64,000 nt of DNA from Vibrio sp. D404a. Its GTDB lineage: Bacteria > Pseudomonadota > Gammaproteobacteria > Enterobacterales > Vibrionaceae. The notes below the pieces were generated by a model. It was not told where the DNA came from. It worked only from the letters and a program-made list of their open reading frames with translations, and made no database searches. The first letter of the stretch is position 1; the number at the start of each line of letters is the position of its first letter. The position numbers and the translations under genes are program-made. Positions 17,286 through 26,945 of the stretch are shown here, one piece after another. Location: NCBI RefSeq assembly GCF_030248535.1, contig NZ_JAHGAJ010000017.1, forward strand, positions 62,001-126,000, in the 5' to 3' direction.

Positions 17286-17445
17286 ATAAGTCATAGAGCG
17301 GATTCGAGTAAGCGAGTGACAAAGGGATTAAAAACAGATTTTGCTTTTCGTATCTCGTTTACTCGTATCTGCTTATAAAGTATCCCGTCACTCTAATCTG
17401 CTCTTTCAGCTCTTCGTATCTCGTATCTCGCTTACTCGTATCCTT
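17286..17445. repeat. Family A repeat, copy 4 right part
   Basis: Inverted family A units (TTCGTATCTCGTTTACTCGTA and the like) fill the region up to the stop codon of the minus-strand TetR gene, so this composite repeat abuts two convergent stop codons. With the family B and C hairpins it explains the whole 405-nt gap. Confidence 0.85.
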
Positions 17446-18084
17446 CTACTTTACATTCAACGCCTTAACACCATCTTCCAATAGTGTTAACTGCTCAAAA
17501 CCTTGAGTGGTTGCGATAGGTTTCACGACGGCAATCATCTGGAGCATACCTTGGTGAACCACTTGTTCAGTGATCTGTGTTTTTGGTGACATAGCTGATT
17601 GGTAAGCCAGCCAGCTTGAAGCAATCAGATGCAAAGACGTCACCATTGACTTCATCTCTTCTTCTGATGCTTTCAACAGGTTCAAATCCACAAACGCACG
17701 CATGATAGCGATTAAGTTTGCTTGCAAGCGCTCTTGTACTGCCATGTAGTCATTATGCAGCTTCTCATCACGAGAGAGAATTTCAGGCAGATTGGCGTAG
17801 AAGAAACGGTACTTCCACATCAATGTGAAGATAGAATCAAGATAGTGCTTAAGAAGGGTTAAGCTCTCTTGCTGCCCCTGTATTGGGGTAAAACGCTCAA
17901 GAAGTTCAGCAGAGTATAGAGTGAAGATATCACGAACGATCTCTTGTTTATTGCGGAAGTGGTAGTACAGGTTGCCAGGGCTGATCTCGATATGTTCAGC
18001 GATATGGTTGGTCGTAATACTACGCTCGCCGTGCTCGTTAAAAAGCTCTAGCGCCGCATAAACAATTTTGTCTCGTGTCTTCAT
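17446..18084 (-). CDS. TetR/AcrR-family transcriptional regulator
   Basis: 212-residue regulator with the N-terminal TetR DNA-binding domain: helix-turn-helix around ITTNHIAEHIEISPGNLYYH (about 24-43) followed by FRNKQEI. The ligand-binding C-terminal domain is of a type found in many Vibrio regulators without known inducer. Neighbours (envC convergent, ugd upstream in the same direction) do not define a target. A perfect 11-bp inverted repeat bracketing a TATACT -10 element lies 16-58 bp upstream and is a candidate autoregulatory operator. Function beyond the family is unknown. Confidence 0.85.
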   Translation of the reverse strand: MKTRDKIVYAALELFNEHGERSITTNHIAEHIEISPGNLYYHFRNKQEIVRDIFTLYSAELLERFTPIQGQQESLTLLKHYLDSIFTLMWKYRFFYANLPEILSRDEKLHNDYMAVQERLQANLIAIMRAFVDLNLLKASEEEMKSMVTSLHLIASSWLAYQSAMSPKTQITEQVVHQGMLQMIAVVKPIATTQGFEQLTLLEDGVKALNVK

Positions 18085-18099
18085 TTTTATTTCGAATCC

Positions 18100-18142
18100 C
18101 TATCTGTTTAAGAGAGTTAGTATATCGCCCCTAAACAGATAG
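18100..18142. promoter_or_regulatory. Inverted repeat around the TetR gene's -10, candidate operator
   Basis: CTATCTGTTTA (18100-18110) and TAAACAGATAG (18132-18142) are perfect inverted copies, 32 bp centre to centre. A minus-strand TATACT hexamer (18119-18124) sits in the middle. TetR proteins usually bind such symmetric sites over their own promoters, though shorter spacing is commoner. Confidence 0.55.
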
Positions 18143-18193
18143 ATCGAGCCGTTAACATCTGGTCGGTTTAGCTCGCAAGATATAAAGTAAGAA

Positions 18194-19357
18194 CTAGTCG
18201 CTACCAAACAGGTCTCGAGTATAGACTTTATCCGCTACATCTTTAATTTCCTCGACCATGCGGTTGGAGACGATAACATCACAAGCGGCTTTGAATTCAT
18301 CTAGCTCTGTGTATACCTTTGAATTAAAGAAGTACTCTTCGTTCAAAACCGGCTCATAGACCACCACTTCAATACCCTTGGCCTTCAAGCGTTTCATAAT
18401 GCCCTGAATAGAAGAAGCCCGGAAGTTGTCAGAGCCCGCTTTCATGATCAGTCGATAGATACCCACAACCTTAGGCGAACGTTTCATTATCGACTCTGCA
18501 ATGAAGTCTTTACGCGTTCGGTTCGCATCGACAATCGCGCCAACAATGTTGTTTGGCACATCTTGGTAGTTAGCTAACAGCTGCTTAGTATCTTTAGGTA
18601 GGCAGTACCCCCCATAGCCAAATGAAGGGTTGTTGTAGTGGTTACCAATTCGCGGGTCCAACCCTACCCCTTCAATGATCTGACGCGAATCTAACCCGTG
18701 CGCTTCAGCGTATGAATCCAGCTCGTTAAAGTAAGAAACACGCATTGCAAGATAGGTATTAGAAAACAGTTTTACCGCTTCAGCTTCTGTTGAATCGGTA
18801 AATAGCACTTCGATATCCTGTTTTTCTGCCCCTTCGACAAGCAAGTTAGCAAATACCTCAGCGCGTTCAGAACGCTCACCTACGATAATACGCGAAGGGT
18901 GGAGGTTGTCGTATAAAGCCTTACCCTCACGAAGAAACTCGGGTGAAAATAGAATGTTATCGCATTCAAGTTCTTGCTTGATTCGAGCCGTATAACCAAC
19001 CGGCACGGTTGATTTGATGACCATAACAGCATCAGGATTAACACTCATTACATCTTTAATAACGGATTCGACAGAACTGGTATTGAAATAATTGGTTTTA
19101 GGGTCGTAATCGGTTGGGGTCGCAATAATAACAAAATCAGCACCTTGGTAAGCTGATTTGTCTGTCGTCGCCGTAAACCCCAATGTTTTAGTCGTTAGAA
19201 AATGTTCTATTTCAGCATCCACAATAGGGGACTGTTTATTGTTCAACATCGTCACTTTTTCTTCGACAATATCTACCGCCACCACTTCGTGATGCTGTGC
19301 TAATAGCATCGCATTTGATAGCCCTACATAACCTGTTCCGGCAACCGCAATCTTCAT
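18194..19357 (-). CDS. ugd: UDP-glucose 6-dehydrogenase
   Basis: Makes UDP-glucuronic acid from UDP-glucose, for acidic polysaccharides or lipid A modification precursors. The 387-residue length matches the short E. coli-type Ugd. NAD-binding GTGYVGLS (7-14), STVPVG (116-121) and the catalytic Cys252 in [10 protein letters not shown] are visible. It lies upstream of the TetR gene on the same strand (109-nt gap) and is divergent from hldD. It differs from the TviB-type enzyme at 2-3 kb both in length and in the active-site context. Confidence 0.95.
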   Translation of the reverse strand: MKIAVAGTGYVGLSNAMLLAQHHEVVAVDIVEEKVTMLNNKQSPIVDAEIEHFLTTKTLGFTATTDKSAYQGADFVIIATPTDYDPKTNYFNTSSVESVIKDVMSVNPDAVMVIKSTVPVGYTARIKQELECDNILFSPEFLREGKALYDNLHPSRIIVGERSERAEVFANLLVEGAEKQDIEVLFTDSTEAEAVKLFSNTYLAMRVSYFNELDSYAEAHGLDSRQIIEGVGLDPRIGNHYNNPSFGYGGYCLPKDTKQLLANYQDVPNNIVGAIVDANRTRKDFIAESIMKRSPKVVGIYRLIMKAGSDNFRASSIQGIMKRLKAKGIEVVVYEPVLNEEYFFNSKVYTELDEFKAACDVIVSNRMVEEIKDVADKVYTRDLFGSD

Positions 19358-19509
19358 GATATGACCTATAACCTAGAGTTACTAACTCAATAAAATTCAA
19401 AACTAATCTTGTCATATCATACTCTGGTTAAGGAATTATTCCACTAGCCCGTATTGTTCATTCCTTGCTATACTCGCGATAGTTTTATATTCAAAAGAGT
19501 AGGAAAAAT

Positions 19510-20451
19510 ATGATTATCGTAACTGGTGGTGCTGGCATGATCGGCAGCAATATTGTAAAAGCACTCAACGAAGCTGGCCACAACGATATCCTAGTTGTCG
19601 ACAACCTAAAGAACGGTAAAAAGTTCAAGAACCTTGTTGACCTAGACATCACTGACTACATGGATCGTGACGATTTCCTAACTCAAATTATGGCTGGTGA
19701 CGACTTCGGTCATATCGAAGCTATTTTCCATGAGGGTGCGTGCTCTGCGACGACTGAGTGGGATGGCAAGTACATGATGCTTAACAACTACGAGTATTCA
19801 AAAGAGCTGCTTCACTACTGTATTGAACGCGAGATTCCATTCCTTTATGCTTCTTCTGCTGCAACTTACGGTGAAACAGATACCTTCATCGAAGAGAAAG
19901 AGTACGAAGGTGCATTGAACGTATACGGCTACTCTAAGCAACAATTCGATAACTACGTTCGTCGCCTTCAGGCAGATGCTGCAGCGCATAATGAAACACT
20001 ATCGCAAATCACAGGCTTCCGTTATTTCAACGTTTACGGCCCACGTGAAGATCATAAAGGCAGCATGGCTTCAGTGGCCTTTCACCTGAATAATCAAATG
20101 AATGCTGGTGAAAACCCTAAACTGTTTGCTGGTAGCGAAACGTTCAAACGTGACTTTGTTTACGTTGGTGATGTTGCCGCTGTGAACTTGTGGTTCTTAG
20201 AAAATGGTGTTTCTGGCATTTTCAATCTGGGTACTGGCAATGCTGAGTCTTTCGAAGAAGTGGCAAAAGCGGTGATCAACTACCATGGTAAAGGTGAGAT
20301 TGAAACAATCCCATTCCCTGAACACTTAAAAGGTGCATATCAAGAATTCACTCAAGCCGATCTCACCAAGCTTCGCGCTGCTGGTTGTGACATCGAGTTT
20401 AAAACCGTAGCGCAAGGCGTTGCGGAGTATATGAAACTACAAAACCAGTAG
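19510..20451 (+). CDS. hldD: ADP-L-glycero-D-manno-heptose 6-epimerase
   Basis: Epimerises ADP-D,D-heptose to ADP-L,D-heptose, the donor used by heptosyltransferases WaaC/OpsX and WaaF. The 313-residue SDR protein has GGAGMIGSN (6-14) and the Y139-xxx-K143 pair in VYGYSK; the [11 protein letters not shown] block is characteristic. Strong ribosome site AGTAGGAAA. It heads the plus-strand LPS cluster, about 55 nt before lpxM, and in Vibrio (as gmhD/rfaD) commonly borders the O-antigen/capsule region. Confidence 0.97.
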   Translation: MIIVTGGAGMIGSNIVKALNEAGHNDILVVDNLKNGKKFKNLVDLDITDYMDRDDFLTQIMAGDDFGHIEAIFHEGACSATTEWDGKYMMLNNYEYSKELLHYCIEREIPFLYASSAATYGETDTFIEEKEYEGALNVYGYSKQQFDNYVRRLQADAAAHNETLSQITGFRYFNVYGPREDHKGSMASVAFHLNNQMNAGENPKLFAGSETFKRDFVYVGDVAAVNLWFLENGVSGIFNLGTGNAESFEEVAKAVINYHGKGEIETIPFPEHLKGAYQEFTQADLTKLRAAGCDIEFKTVAQGVAEYMKLQNQ

Positions 20452-20506
20452 TATTAATACTCAACAATAGTAGCGGCTTGGACAACAGGCCGCTATAGCC
20501 GTGATT

Positions 20507-21490
20507 ATGACTAATAGAAACGATTTTGATCCTAAAGCTTACAATCCAACCTTTAACCGAAGTTTTCTAGCTCCAAAATTTTGGGGAACTTGGTTCGGCG
20601 TGATTGTCGGCCTTCCGCTTGCTCTACTACCTCTAAAAGCTCAAAGGTGGTTAGCCAAAACAATTGCCGCAAGACTCGCCAAATCTCACAAAGGCCCCGC
20701 TCACCGCAGCAGAGTAAATTTTGAACTTTGTTTTCCCGAAAAAACATTTGAAGAACGTGAAGCGTTAATTGAAAAGACTCTTTTTACCGCTTCTCTGTTC
20801 TTTATTCGTTTTGGGCTGTTGAGTTTAAAGCCCGCACCTTGGCTAACAAAACGTTGCAACATAAAAGGTTTAGAGATTCTTCAAGGACATGTTGAGGCTA
20901 ACGAGAATGTCATTTTAATGGTCCCTCACTCTTGGGCTATCGATGTTCCTGCGATACTTCTTGCATCAATGGGCATGCCAGTTTCAGCGATGGCAAAAAA
21001 ACAAAAGAATGACGTCTCAGACTGGCTGATGCATAAACAAAGAGTTCAATATGGCGGCCGTGTTTATGAGCGTTCTGGCGGCATCAAACCATTCCTAAAA
21101 TCGATTCGAGATGGTTATATTGGCTATTACTTACCGGATCAAGATCATGGCCCAGAACATAGTGTTTTCGTCAATTTTTTCGCAACAAAAAAAGCAACTT
21201 TGCCTGGCTTAGGTAAAATTGCCAAATTGTCCAAAGCTAAAGTGCTCCCTCTTTTTGCTTCAATGAATACAGAAGACGGCTCATTTGATATTGAAATCTT
21301 GCCTGCATTTGAGCTCAATAAAGGTGAAGAACAAGATGCTAGAGTATGTAATCAGGCCATTGAGTACTTTGTAAAAGACAAACCTGAACAATACATGTGG
21401 GTACTCCAATTATTGCGTTCCCAAGAAGATGGCAATAACTACTACAACGTATTCAAGACAAGATATACAACCGACTGGAAAAACGATTAA
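20507..21490 (+). CDS. lpxM: Lipid A secondary acyltransferase, LpxM-like
   Basis: Inner-membrane acyltransferase adding a late acyl chain to (Kdo)-lipid A. It has the catalytic HX4D in PHSWAIDVPA (His and Asp at about 141 and 146 from the chosen start), matching the LpxM/MsbB subtype rather than LpxL, which has HX4E. The N-terminal FWGTWFGV-type membrane segment is typical. I chose the ATG at 20507; a GTG two codons earlier is possible and no strong ribosome site discriminates. The stop overlaps the waaL start (TAATG). The window's other acyltransferase (39-40 kb) is LpxL-like. Confidence 0.85.
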   Translation: MTNRNDFDPKAYNPTFNRSFLAPKFWGTWFGVIVGLPLALLPLKAQRWLAKTIAARLAKSHKGPAHRSRVNFELCFPEKTFEEREALIEKTLFTASLFFIRFGLLSLKPAPWLTKRCNIKGLEILQGHVEANENVILMVPHSWAIDVPAILLASMGMPVSAMAKKQKNDVSDWLMHKQRVQYGGRVYERSGGIKPFLKSIRDGYIGYYLPDQDHGPEHSVFVNFFATKKATLPGLGKIAKLSKAKVLPLFASMNTEDGSFDIEILPAFELNKGEEQDARVCNQAIEYFVKDKPEQYMWVLQLLRSQEDGNNYYNVFKTRYTTDWKND

Positions 21491-22725
21491 TGAAACGTTA
21501 CTTAAAGGCTGAGGAGATGACTACTCTCCTATCTGGCTGCTTTTTTTCATTATTACTGATCAATGGCGATAGCTATAAACTAGCAGCAATTCCACTGGCT
21601 CTATTCGCATTATTCGCGTTACCAAAAACTAGAAAAAGCATCTGCGCAGCGCCAATTAAGCTAGCGCAGTTGGCTTTGTTCAGCTATTTTGCTGTTACAG
21701 CGATATCTTTAGTTATAAATGGTGGAGAGCTTAGTCAACTCGATATGCCAAGCCGAGTTATACTTGCATCCTTTATTATGGCATTAATTTACTGCTACCC
21801 TCCATCACTACAAACAACACTATACTCTATATGTTTAGGTGCAAGCATAGCTGGTATTATCGCGATACATCAGTTTATCAGCACAGGAGGGCGAGCACTT
21901 AGCGAAAGTGAAGGCTATATGGTTATACAGGCAGGGGGAATTGCTTCAGGGCTAAGCATGCTAGCCATTGTAGTTTATTTATTTTCTTTACAAGTAAAAA
22001 ATAAACTTCTTCAAGTATCTTCAATATTGGCGACGATGCTCGGCTTATGCGCAACTCTTCTATCAGGAGCCCGAGGTGCGTGGCTGTTAATTCCGTTTAT
22101 TGTACTGGGGCTATTCATTTTTCATCGTCACATGTTCTCCCAAAAAGCAAAATGGGGTTCTCTAATTGCTCTAGTCGTCGTGGTTATTTTCTCGTACCCT
22201 AATATTGCACCTCGTGTAAACCTTGTAATTAACGACCTTAAACAATACCAGAATGACGATGCGACAACCTCTTCTGGTGTACGCTTAGAAATGTGGAAGT
22301 CAGCTCTCTACTCTGGGTTTGATAAACCCGTTTTTGGACAGGGTTTTGATGGAGTGCAAGCGGCGAAGGAAAAGCAAGTATCTGAAGGTCTCGTAGACAA
22401 AGCCGTTTTAGGCTATAGCCGTGCGCATAATCAACTTTTCGAAGAACTCCAGACTAAAGGTCTAATTGGTGTTACTACATTGCTATTTTTCTTTGGTGCT
22501 CCTTTTGTGGTACTAGTTCGAAAGTTACGTTCACTACCTCAGGACGATCCACGTTATTACCTATCTTTAATGGGAATTGTGCATATTACTTCTGTTATTG
22601 GTTCTTCGATTACTCAACATTATTTATCTCATAATTCCGGTATTATTTTTTATTCTGTTGGAGTTGCTATTTTTGTCGGTATGGTATTCAGCCCAACTTT
22701 GAATTATAAAGGTATACGTCAATGA
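21490..22725 (+). CDS. waaL: O-antigen ligase family membrane protein (WaaL-like)
   Basis: Polytopic inner-membrane protein (411 residues, about 10-12 hydrophobic segments) expected to join undecaprenyl-linked O-antigen to the lipid A core on the periplasmic side. Wzy_C-type features are visible: an ARGAW motif after a central TM, a periplasmic loop with RLEMWKSALYSGFDKPVFGQGFDG split by charged residues, and the RAHNQLFEE motif, all characteristic of WaaL/Wzy proteins. Position inside the core cluster (lpxM-waaL-waaF-waaA) favours ligase over polymerase. Both ends overlap neighbouring genes, so it belongs to one operon. It diverges fast, hence moderate certainty. Confidence 0.8.
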   Translation: MKRYLKAEEMTTLLSGCFFSLLLINGDSYKLAAIPLALFALFALPKTRKSICAAPIKLAQLALFSYFAVTAISLVINGGELSQLDMPSRVILASFIMALIYCYPPSLQTTLYSICLGASIAGIIAIHQFISTGGRALSESEGYMVIQAGGIASGLSMLAIVVYLFSLQVKNKLLQVSSILATMLGLCATLLSGARGAWLLIPFIVLGLFIFHRHMFSQKAKWGSLIALVVVVIFSYPNIAPRVNLVINDLKQYQNDDATTSSGVRLEMWKSALYSGFDKPVFGQGFDGVQAAKEKQVSEGLVDKAVLGYSRAHNQLFEELQTKGLIGVTTLLFFFGAPFVVLVRKLRSLPQDDPRYYLSLMGIVHITSVIGSSITQHYLSHNSGIIFYSVGVAIFVGMVFSPTLNYKGIRQ

Positions 22726-23777
22726 AAATATTGATCATTGGTCCATCTTGGGTTGGAGATATGGTGATGTCTCAATCTCTCTATATGACATTAAAAGCTC
22801 AACACCCTAAAAGTGAAATTGACGTTATTGCCCCTGGGTGGTGCAAGCCAATTCTCGAACGCATGCCTGAAATAAACCGGGCAATCGATATGCCGATTGG
22901 TCACGGGGCCTTTAACTTACTTGGCCGTAGAGAGATAGGTAAGTCATTACGCGAAAATAAGTATGACCAAGCTTATATTCTGCCAAAATCAGCTAAGTCA
23001 GCTCTTATACCTTGGTTTGCCAATATACCAACACGCATCGGTTGGAAAGGTGAGATGCGCTACGGACTATTAAACGATCTTCGTTCTAACATGAAATCTT
23101 TTCAGTATATGGTCGAACGTTATGTCGCTTTAGCTTACCCTGGAAAAGACATGCTCAACTCCTCATCCTTAGGTGGAATAGAAAATTTACCCCGCCCGAA
23201 GTTATTCATTGATAAAACTGAACAAGCAGCAACAATAGCAAAATTCCACCTAGATAATACTGGTTCTATTATTGGTTTATGCCCAGGCGCAGAGTTTGGA
23301 CCGGCAAAAAAATGGCCGGAAACACATTACGCAGAAGTAGCGACAGCCATGATAAAAACTGGCAAAAAAATATGGCTATTCGGTTCACAAAAAGACTTAA
23401 AAACGTGTAATAACATTAGAGACTTAGTACCTAAAGAAAATCAAGCACAAGTTTATGTGCTAGCTGGAAAAACAAGCTTAATCGAAGCCGTAGACTTACT
23501 GGGAGCTTGTAATACAGTGGTCGCAAATGACTCTGGATTAATGCACGTTGCCGCAGCTGTGGGTTGTAATGTTGTCGCAGTCTATGGTTCGACTTCCCCT
23601 AAGTATACGCCACCACTGGCTAAAAAAGTTGAAATAGTCCATACCGATATCGACTGTCGCCCTTGCTTTAAGCGAGAATGCGAGTTCCAGCACCTAAAGT
23701 GTCTTACGGAATTATCCCCTAAGTTAGTGATCGATAACATCACAAAACTTGAAGCAATTACGGTAAACGCATGTTGA
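22722..23777 (+). CDS. waaF: LPS heptosyltransferase II
   Basis: GT9 enzyme adding the second L,D-heptose of the inner core at the cytoplasmic membrane face. The 351-residue sequence begins MKILIIGPSWVGDMVMSQSL, the WaaF signature, and carries LCPGAEFGPAKKWP and NDSGLMHVAAA for ADP-heptose binding. The start overlaps the waaL stop (ATGA) and the end overlaps waaA by 7 nt, indicating coupled translation. Confidence 0.95.
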   Translation: MKILIIGPSWVGDMVMSQSLYMTLKAQHPKSEIDVIAPGWCKPILERMPEINRAIDMPIGHGAFNLLGRREIGKSLRENKYDQAYILPKSAKSALIPWFANIPTRIGWKGEMRYGLLNDLRSNMKSFQYMVERYVALAYPGKDMLNSSSLGGIENLPRPKLFIDKTEQAATIAKFHLDNTGSIIGLCPGAEFGPAKKWPETHYAEVATAMIKTGKKIWLFGSQKDLKTCNNIRDLVPKENQAQVYVLAGKTSLIEAVDLLGACNTVVANDSGLMHVAAAVGCNVVAVYGSTSPKYTPPLAKKVEIVHTDIDCRPCFKRECEFQHLKCLTELSPKLVIDNITKLEAITVNAC

Positions 23778-25042
23778 TTCGCGCAGTTTATACGCTGCTT
23801 CTAGCGTTAGCAGCACCGCTACTTTTGTTTAACTTATATAAAAGCAAACCCAATAAACCTAAGTTCGGTTCTCGCTGGAAAGAGCACTTTGGATTAACAC
23901 CGAAACTAAACTCAAAACAGCCTCCAATATGGATTCATGCTGTTTCAGTTGGTGAAAGTATAGCCGCAGTTCCCCTAATAAAAGAGCTAAAGAAGCAACA
24001 GCCAGAGCAACCGATTGTTGTGACAACAACTACCAGTACCGGCGCTCAGCAGATCGAGAAGCTAGGCGATCTAGTTGAGCACAGATATATGCCGATTGAT
24101 TTTGCTTTTGCTATTAGAGGCTTTATCAACACCGTGCAACCAAAAGAAATGTTGATTATTGAAACCGAACTTTGGCCCAATACACTCCATTTTGTCCACA
24201 AATCGGGAATTCCAATAACAATCGTCAATGCCCGCTTGTCAGAGAAGTCGTATAAAAACTATCTGAAAATACAGGCGCTATTTAACTTACTTCACACAAA
24301 GATCACTAAAATACTCTGCCAAACAGAATCAGATGCTACGCGCTTTAAGAATTTGGGGGTTGCTAAAGAGAAAATAACTGTAACTGGTTCTATTAAATTT
24401 GATATTGAGATTTCGAATGAGGTAAAAGTAGAAGGTAAAGCTCTCAGAGAAAAATTGGGTATTACTCGACCAGTCTGGATAGCAGCAAGCACCCATAAAG
24501 GGGAAGACGAACAAGTTTTAGAGGCACACAAGCAAGTTTTAGAATCGCACCCAGATGCACTACTAGCTTTAGTTCCACGTCATCCAGAAAGGTTTGATAA
24601 CGTATTTGAGCTGTGTGAGAAGCTTGGATTTGAGACAGCTCGCCGAACAACACAAGACTCGAAACTCGACACTTCAACCCAAGTCTACTTAGCAGACACT
24701 ATGGGAGAATTACTCGTTATCATAGCTGCTGCAGACCTCTGTTTTGTAGGAGGGAGTTTAGTTGGTGACAGAGTAGGTGGTCATAATGTTTTAGAGCCTG
24801 TATCTCTCGGCGTCCCTGTCATCAACGGAGATAGTTATTTTAACTTTTCCTATATAGTTGAGACGTTATTAAGCAAAAATGCTATTCAGATAGTATCTTC
24901 AAGCCAAGAGCTTAGAGATGCTATCAATGAACTATTATCGAATAAAGAACTGAGACCAAGACTAAAAGCTTCGTACAACGAGTTTTTACAAAACGAACTA
25001 GGTTCTATATCAAAAACCATTCAAGCTATAAATGAAAAATAA
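23771..25042 (+). CDS. waaA: Kdo transferase WaaA
   Basis: GT30 enzyme transferring Kdo from CMP-Kdo to lipid IVA, inner-membrane anchored. The 423-residue protein shows an N-terminal membrane anchor (about 3-23), the catalytic region IWIHAVSVGESIAA with its essential Glu, and the C-terminal donor domain with GGSLVGDRVGGHNVLEP. E. coli WaaA adds two Kdo units. Here the presence of kdkA nearby suggests a monofunctional enzyme as in Haemophilus, but that cannot be read from the sequence by eye. It overlaps the next gene by 11 nt. Confidence 0.95.
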   Translation: MLIRAVYTLLLALAAPLLLFNLYKSKPNKPKFGSRWKEHFGLTPKLNSKQPPIWIHAVSVGESIAAVPLIKELKKQQPEQPIVVTTTTSTGAQQIEKLGDLVEHRYMPIDFAFAIRGFINTVQPKEMLIIETELWPNTLHFVHKSGIPITIVNARLSEKSYKNYLKIQALFNLLHTKITKILCQTESDATRFKNLGVAKEKITVTGSIKFDIEISNEVKVEGKALREKLGITRPVWIAASTHKGEDEQVLEAHKQVLESHPDALLALVPRHPERFDNVFELCEKLGFETARRTTQDSKLDTSTQVYLADTMGELLVIIAAADLCFVGGSLVGDRVGGHNVLEPVSLGVPVINGDSYFNFSYIVETLLSKNAIQIVSSSQELRDAINELLSNKELRPRLKASYNEFLQNELGSISKTIQAINEK

Positions 25043-26906
25043 TATGTCTTTCAGAACTGATATTAACGGACTTAGAGCCATCGCAGTTATCGCCGTAGTC
25101 CTTTTTCACTTTGATCCTACTCTACTCCCCGGTGGCTTTGTTGGTGTCGATGTCTTTTTTGTCATATCTGGATTCTTGATGACAAAAATAATAACCAGTG
25201 GTATTAGGTCGCAAAGCTTTTCAATAAAATCCTTCTATCTATCGCGAGGAAACAGAATCATTCCTCCTTTAGCCATACTATGTCTTTTCCTTCTGATATT
25301 TGGATGGTTTTTTCTAACACCTACGGACTATAGAAAGGTTGGTAATGATGTACTCAATAGTATGTTATTCATCTCTAACTTTATCTATGCTCAAGAAAAA
25401 GGATATTTTGAAACTTCCATATCAGAGCAGTGGTTACTGCATACTTGGTCTCTTTCTGCGGAATGGCAATTTTATCTACTTTATCCCTTGCTGCTTCTAT
25501 TTATATTCAAGTTCTTACCTTTTGAAAAAGCAAAGAAAGTAATAATTTCACTTACCATTTTAAGTTTTATTACTTGTGTGATATGGACGAGTAAGTCAGC
25601 AACATCCTCCTATTTCCTTCTTCCAAGCCGAGCTTGGGAAATGTTAATGGGTGGTGTCGCATTTCTATATCCTCTCAAAAAAAACCAAAAATACAAACCA
25701 TTACCTTGGATTGGTATCAGTGTGATATTAGCTTCATGTATCCTTATCCAAGGAACAGCGCCATGGCCTAGCTACTTAACACTATTACCTATAATAGGAA
25801 CTTATTTAATCATTGTAAGCCAACAATCAAACTTTATTTTAGATACTAAGCCTATGCAAAGGATTGGCTCTTGGTCTTATTCTATTTATTTATGGCATTG
25901 GGTTGTTGTTACACTTGGTGTATATTTCAATATACCAAACTTCATTATACTAGGAGTGTTACTATCCATAGCCTTAGGTTATTTAAGCTACCGATTCATT
26001 GAAATGAACAAAGGAAGAAAGTTAATTTTCAACCCAATCTTTCTCGTCCTATTTATAGGTTCTGCAGGCGGTCTTGTACATGCCACAGATGGTGCCGAAT
26101 TTCATTATTCAAAAGAAATCAAAGACATACTATCAGCAGGAAGAAGTAGCTCGCCTTTAATGTGTAATAACTGTAAGTTTATTAATGGAGAAAGAGTAGA
26201 GAATGATGAAGTTGCAGATCTTATTATCTTAGGAGACAGTCATGCCGGTGCTCAAATTTCCACAATACCAGTAATACTGTCTAAAGAAAAATCTGTTTTA
26301 TCTTCAATTTCAGGAGGTTGTTTATTTATCCCTAATGTAGATACAAAAAATAGAGATATTGATAGCTGTAAAAAACAAGTAAATTATACATATGATAATT
26401 TGCTCCCTAAAAATAAAGGTGCGAGTCTACTTTTTATTCAAAGAACAAACATTTTCTTTACTGGCTATAGCGACACAGAAAGCCAAGAAAAAGAACAAGA
26501 TATCAGATACGTACTTGACAACTCTTTAAACATAAAGAGCACCGGCGAAATGTACATTCATACAATGTGTAATTTAGCTAAGGATTATAATGTCTTAGTA
26601 ACTAAACCGACACCAGAGCAGACCGTTAATGTCCCTAACTTTTTGATTAAGTCTATAATTCTAGATAAAGATGAAGATCCTTCGATAAGTATCTATGACT
26701 ATAAAAAACGGAACCAAGAGACGAGTCTACTATTTAATGAAATTGAAAAGTGTGGTGTGACTGTTCTAGACCCAGTCCCTTATCTATGTGATAACGGAGT
26801 GTGCCCGATAGTAAAAGAGGATAAGCCTCTTTATCGAGATGATGACCACCTAAATGAATGGGGTGCACAACAACTAATCCCCTTGTATCAAAAGTTTATA
26901 AATTAG
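25032..26906 (+). CDS. Acyltransferase-3/SGNH-fusion O-acyltransferase (OafA-type)
   Basis: 624-residue membrane enzyme that probably O-acetylates a surface glycan. Residues 1 to about 340 are an acyltransferase-3 domain with around 10 TM helices, opening with FRTDINGLRAIAVIAV and the catalytic-type His in VVLFHFDP. The C-terminal part (about 385-624) is an SGNH domain with GDSHAG and a terminal DDDHLNEWG. It starts inside the waaA coding end; an ATG four codons later is an alternative. The gene is noticeably AT-rich compared with hldD or secB, suggesting recent acquisition. Target is probably LPS core or O-antigen by context. Confidence 0.85.
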   Translation: MKNNMSFRTDINGLRAIAVIAVVLFHFDPTLLPGGFVGVDVFFVISGFLMTKIITSGIRSQSFSIKSFYLSRGNRIIPPLAILCLFLLIFGWFFLTPTDYRKVGNDVLNSMLFISNFIYAQEKGYFETSISEQWLLHTWSLSAEWQFYLLYPLLLLFIFKFLPFEKAKKVIISLTILSFITCVIWTSKSATSSYFLLPSRAWEMLMGGVAFLYPLKKNQKYKPLPWIGISVILASCILIQGTAPWPSYLTLLPIIGTYLIIVSQQSNFILDTKPMQRIGSWSYSIYLWHWVVVTLGVYFNIPNFIILGVLLSIALGYLSYRFIEMNKGRKLIFNPIFLVLFIGSAGGLVHATDGAEFHYSKEIKDILSAGRSSSPLMCNNCKFINGERVENDEVADLIILGDSHAGAQISTIPVILSKEKSVLSSISGGCLFIPNVDTKNRDIDSCKKQVNYTYDNLLPKNKGASLLFIQRTNIFFTGYSDTESQEKEQDIRYVLDNSLNIKSTGEMYIHTMCNLAKDYNVLVTKPTPEQTVNVPNFLIKSIILDKDEDPSISIYDYKKRNQETSLLFNEIEKCGVTVLDPVPYLCDNGVCPIVKEDKPLYRDDDHLNEWGAQQLIPLYQKFIN

Positions 26907-26916
26907 TTTTGGATTC

Positions 26917-26945
26917 AGGCTCTACTCTAAATTTGGGTAGAGCCT
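26917..26945. terminator. Hairpin between the convergent acyltransferase and kdkA genes
   Basis: AGGCTCTAC and GTAGAGCCT form a perfect 9-bp stem overlapping the kdkA stop. A U-tract is poor on both strands, so it may be a bidirectional RNA end signal of modest strength. Confidence 0.45.

Noticed and set aside
17097..17378. 93-codon open frame across the envC-TetR gap
   Set aside because: It runs entirely through repeat families A, B and C; the frame is a by-product of repeat sequence and lacks initiation signals.
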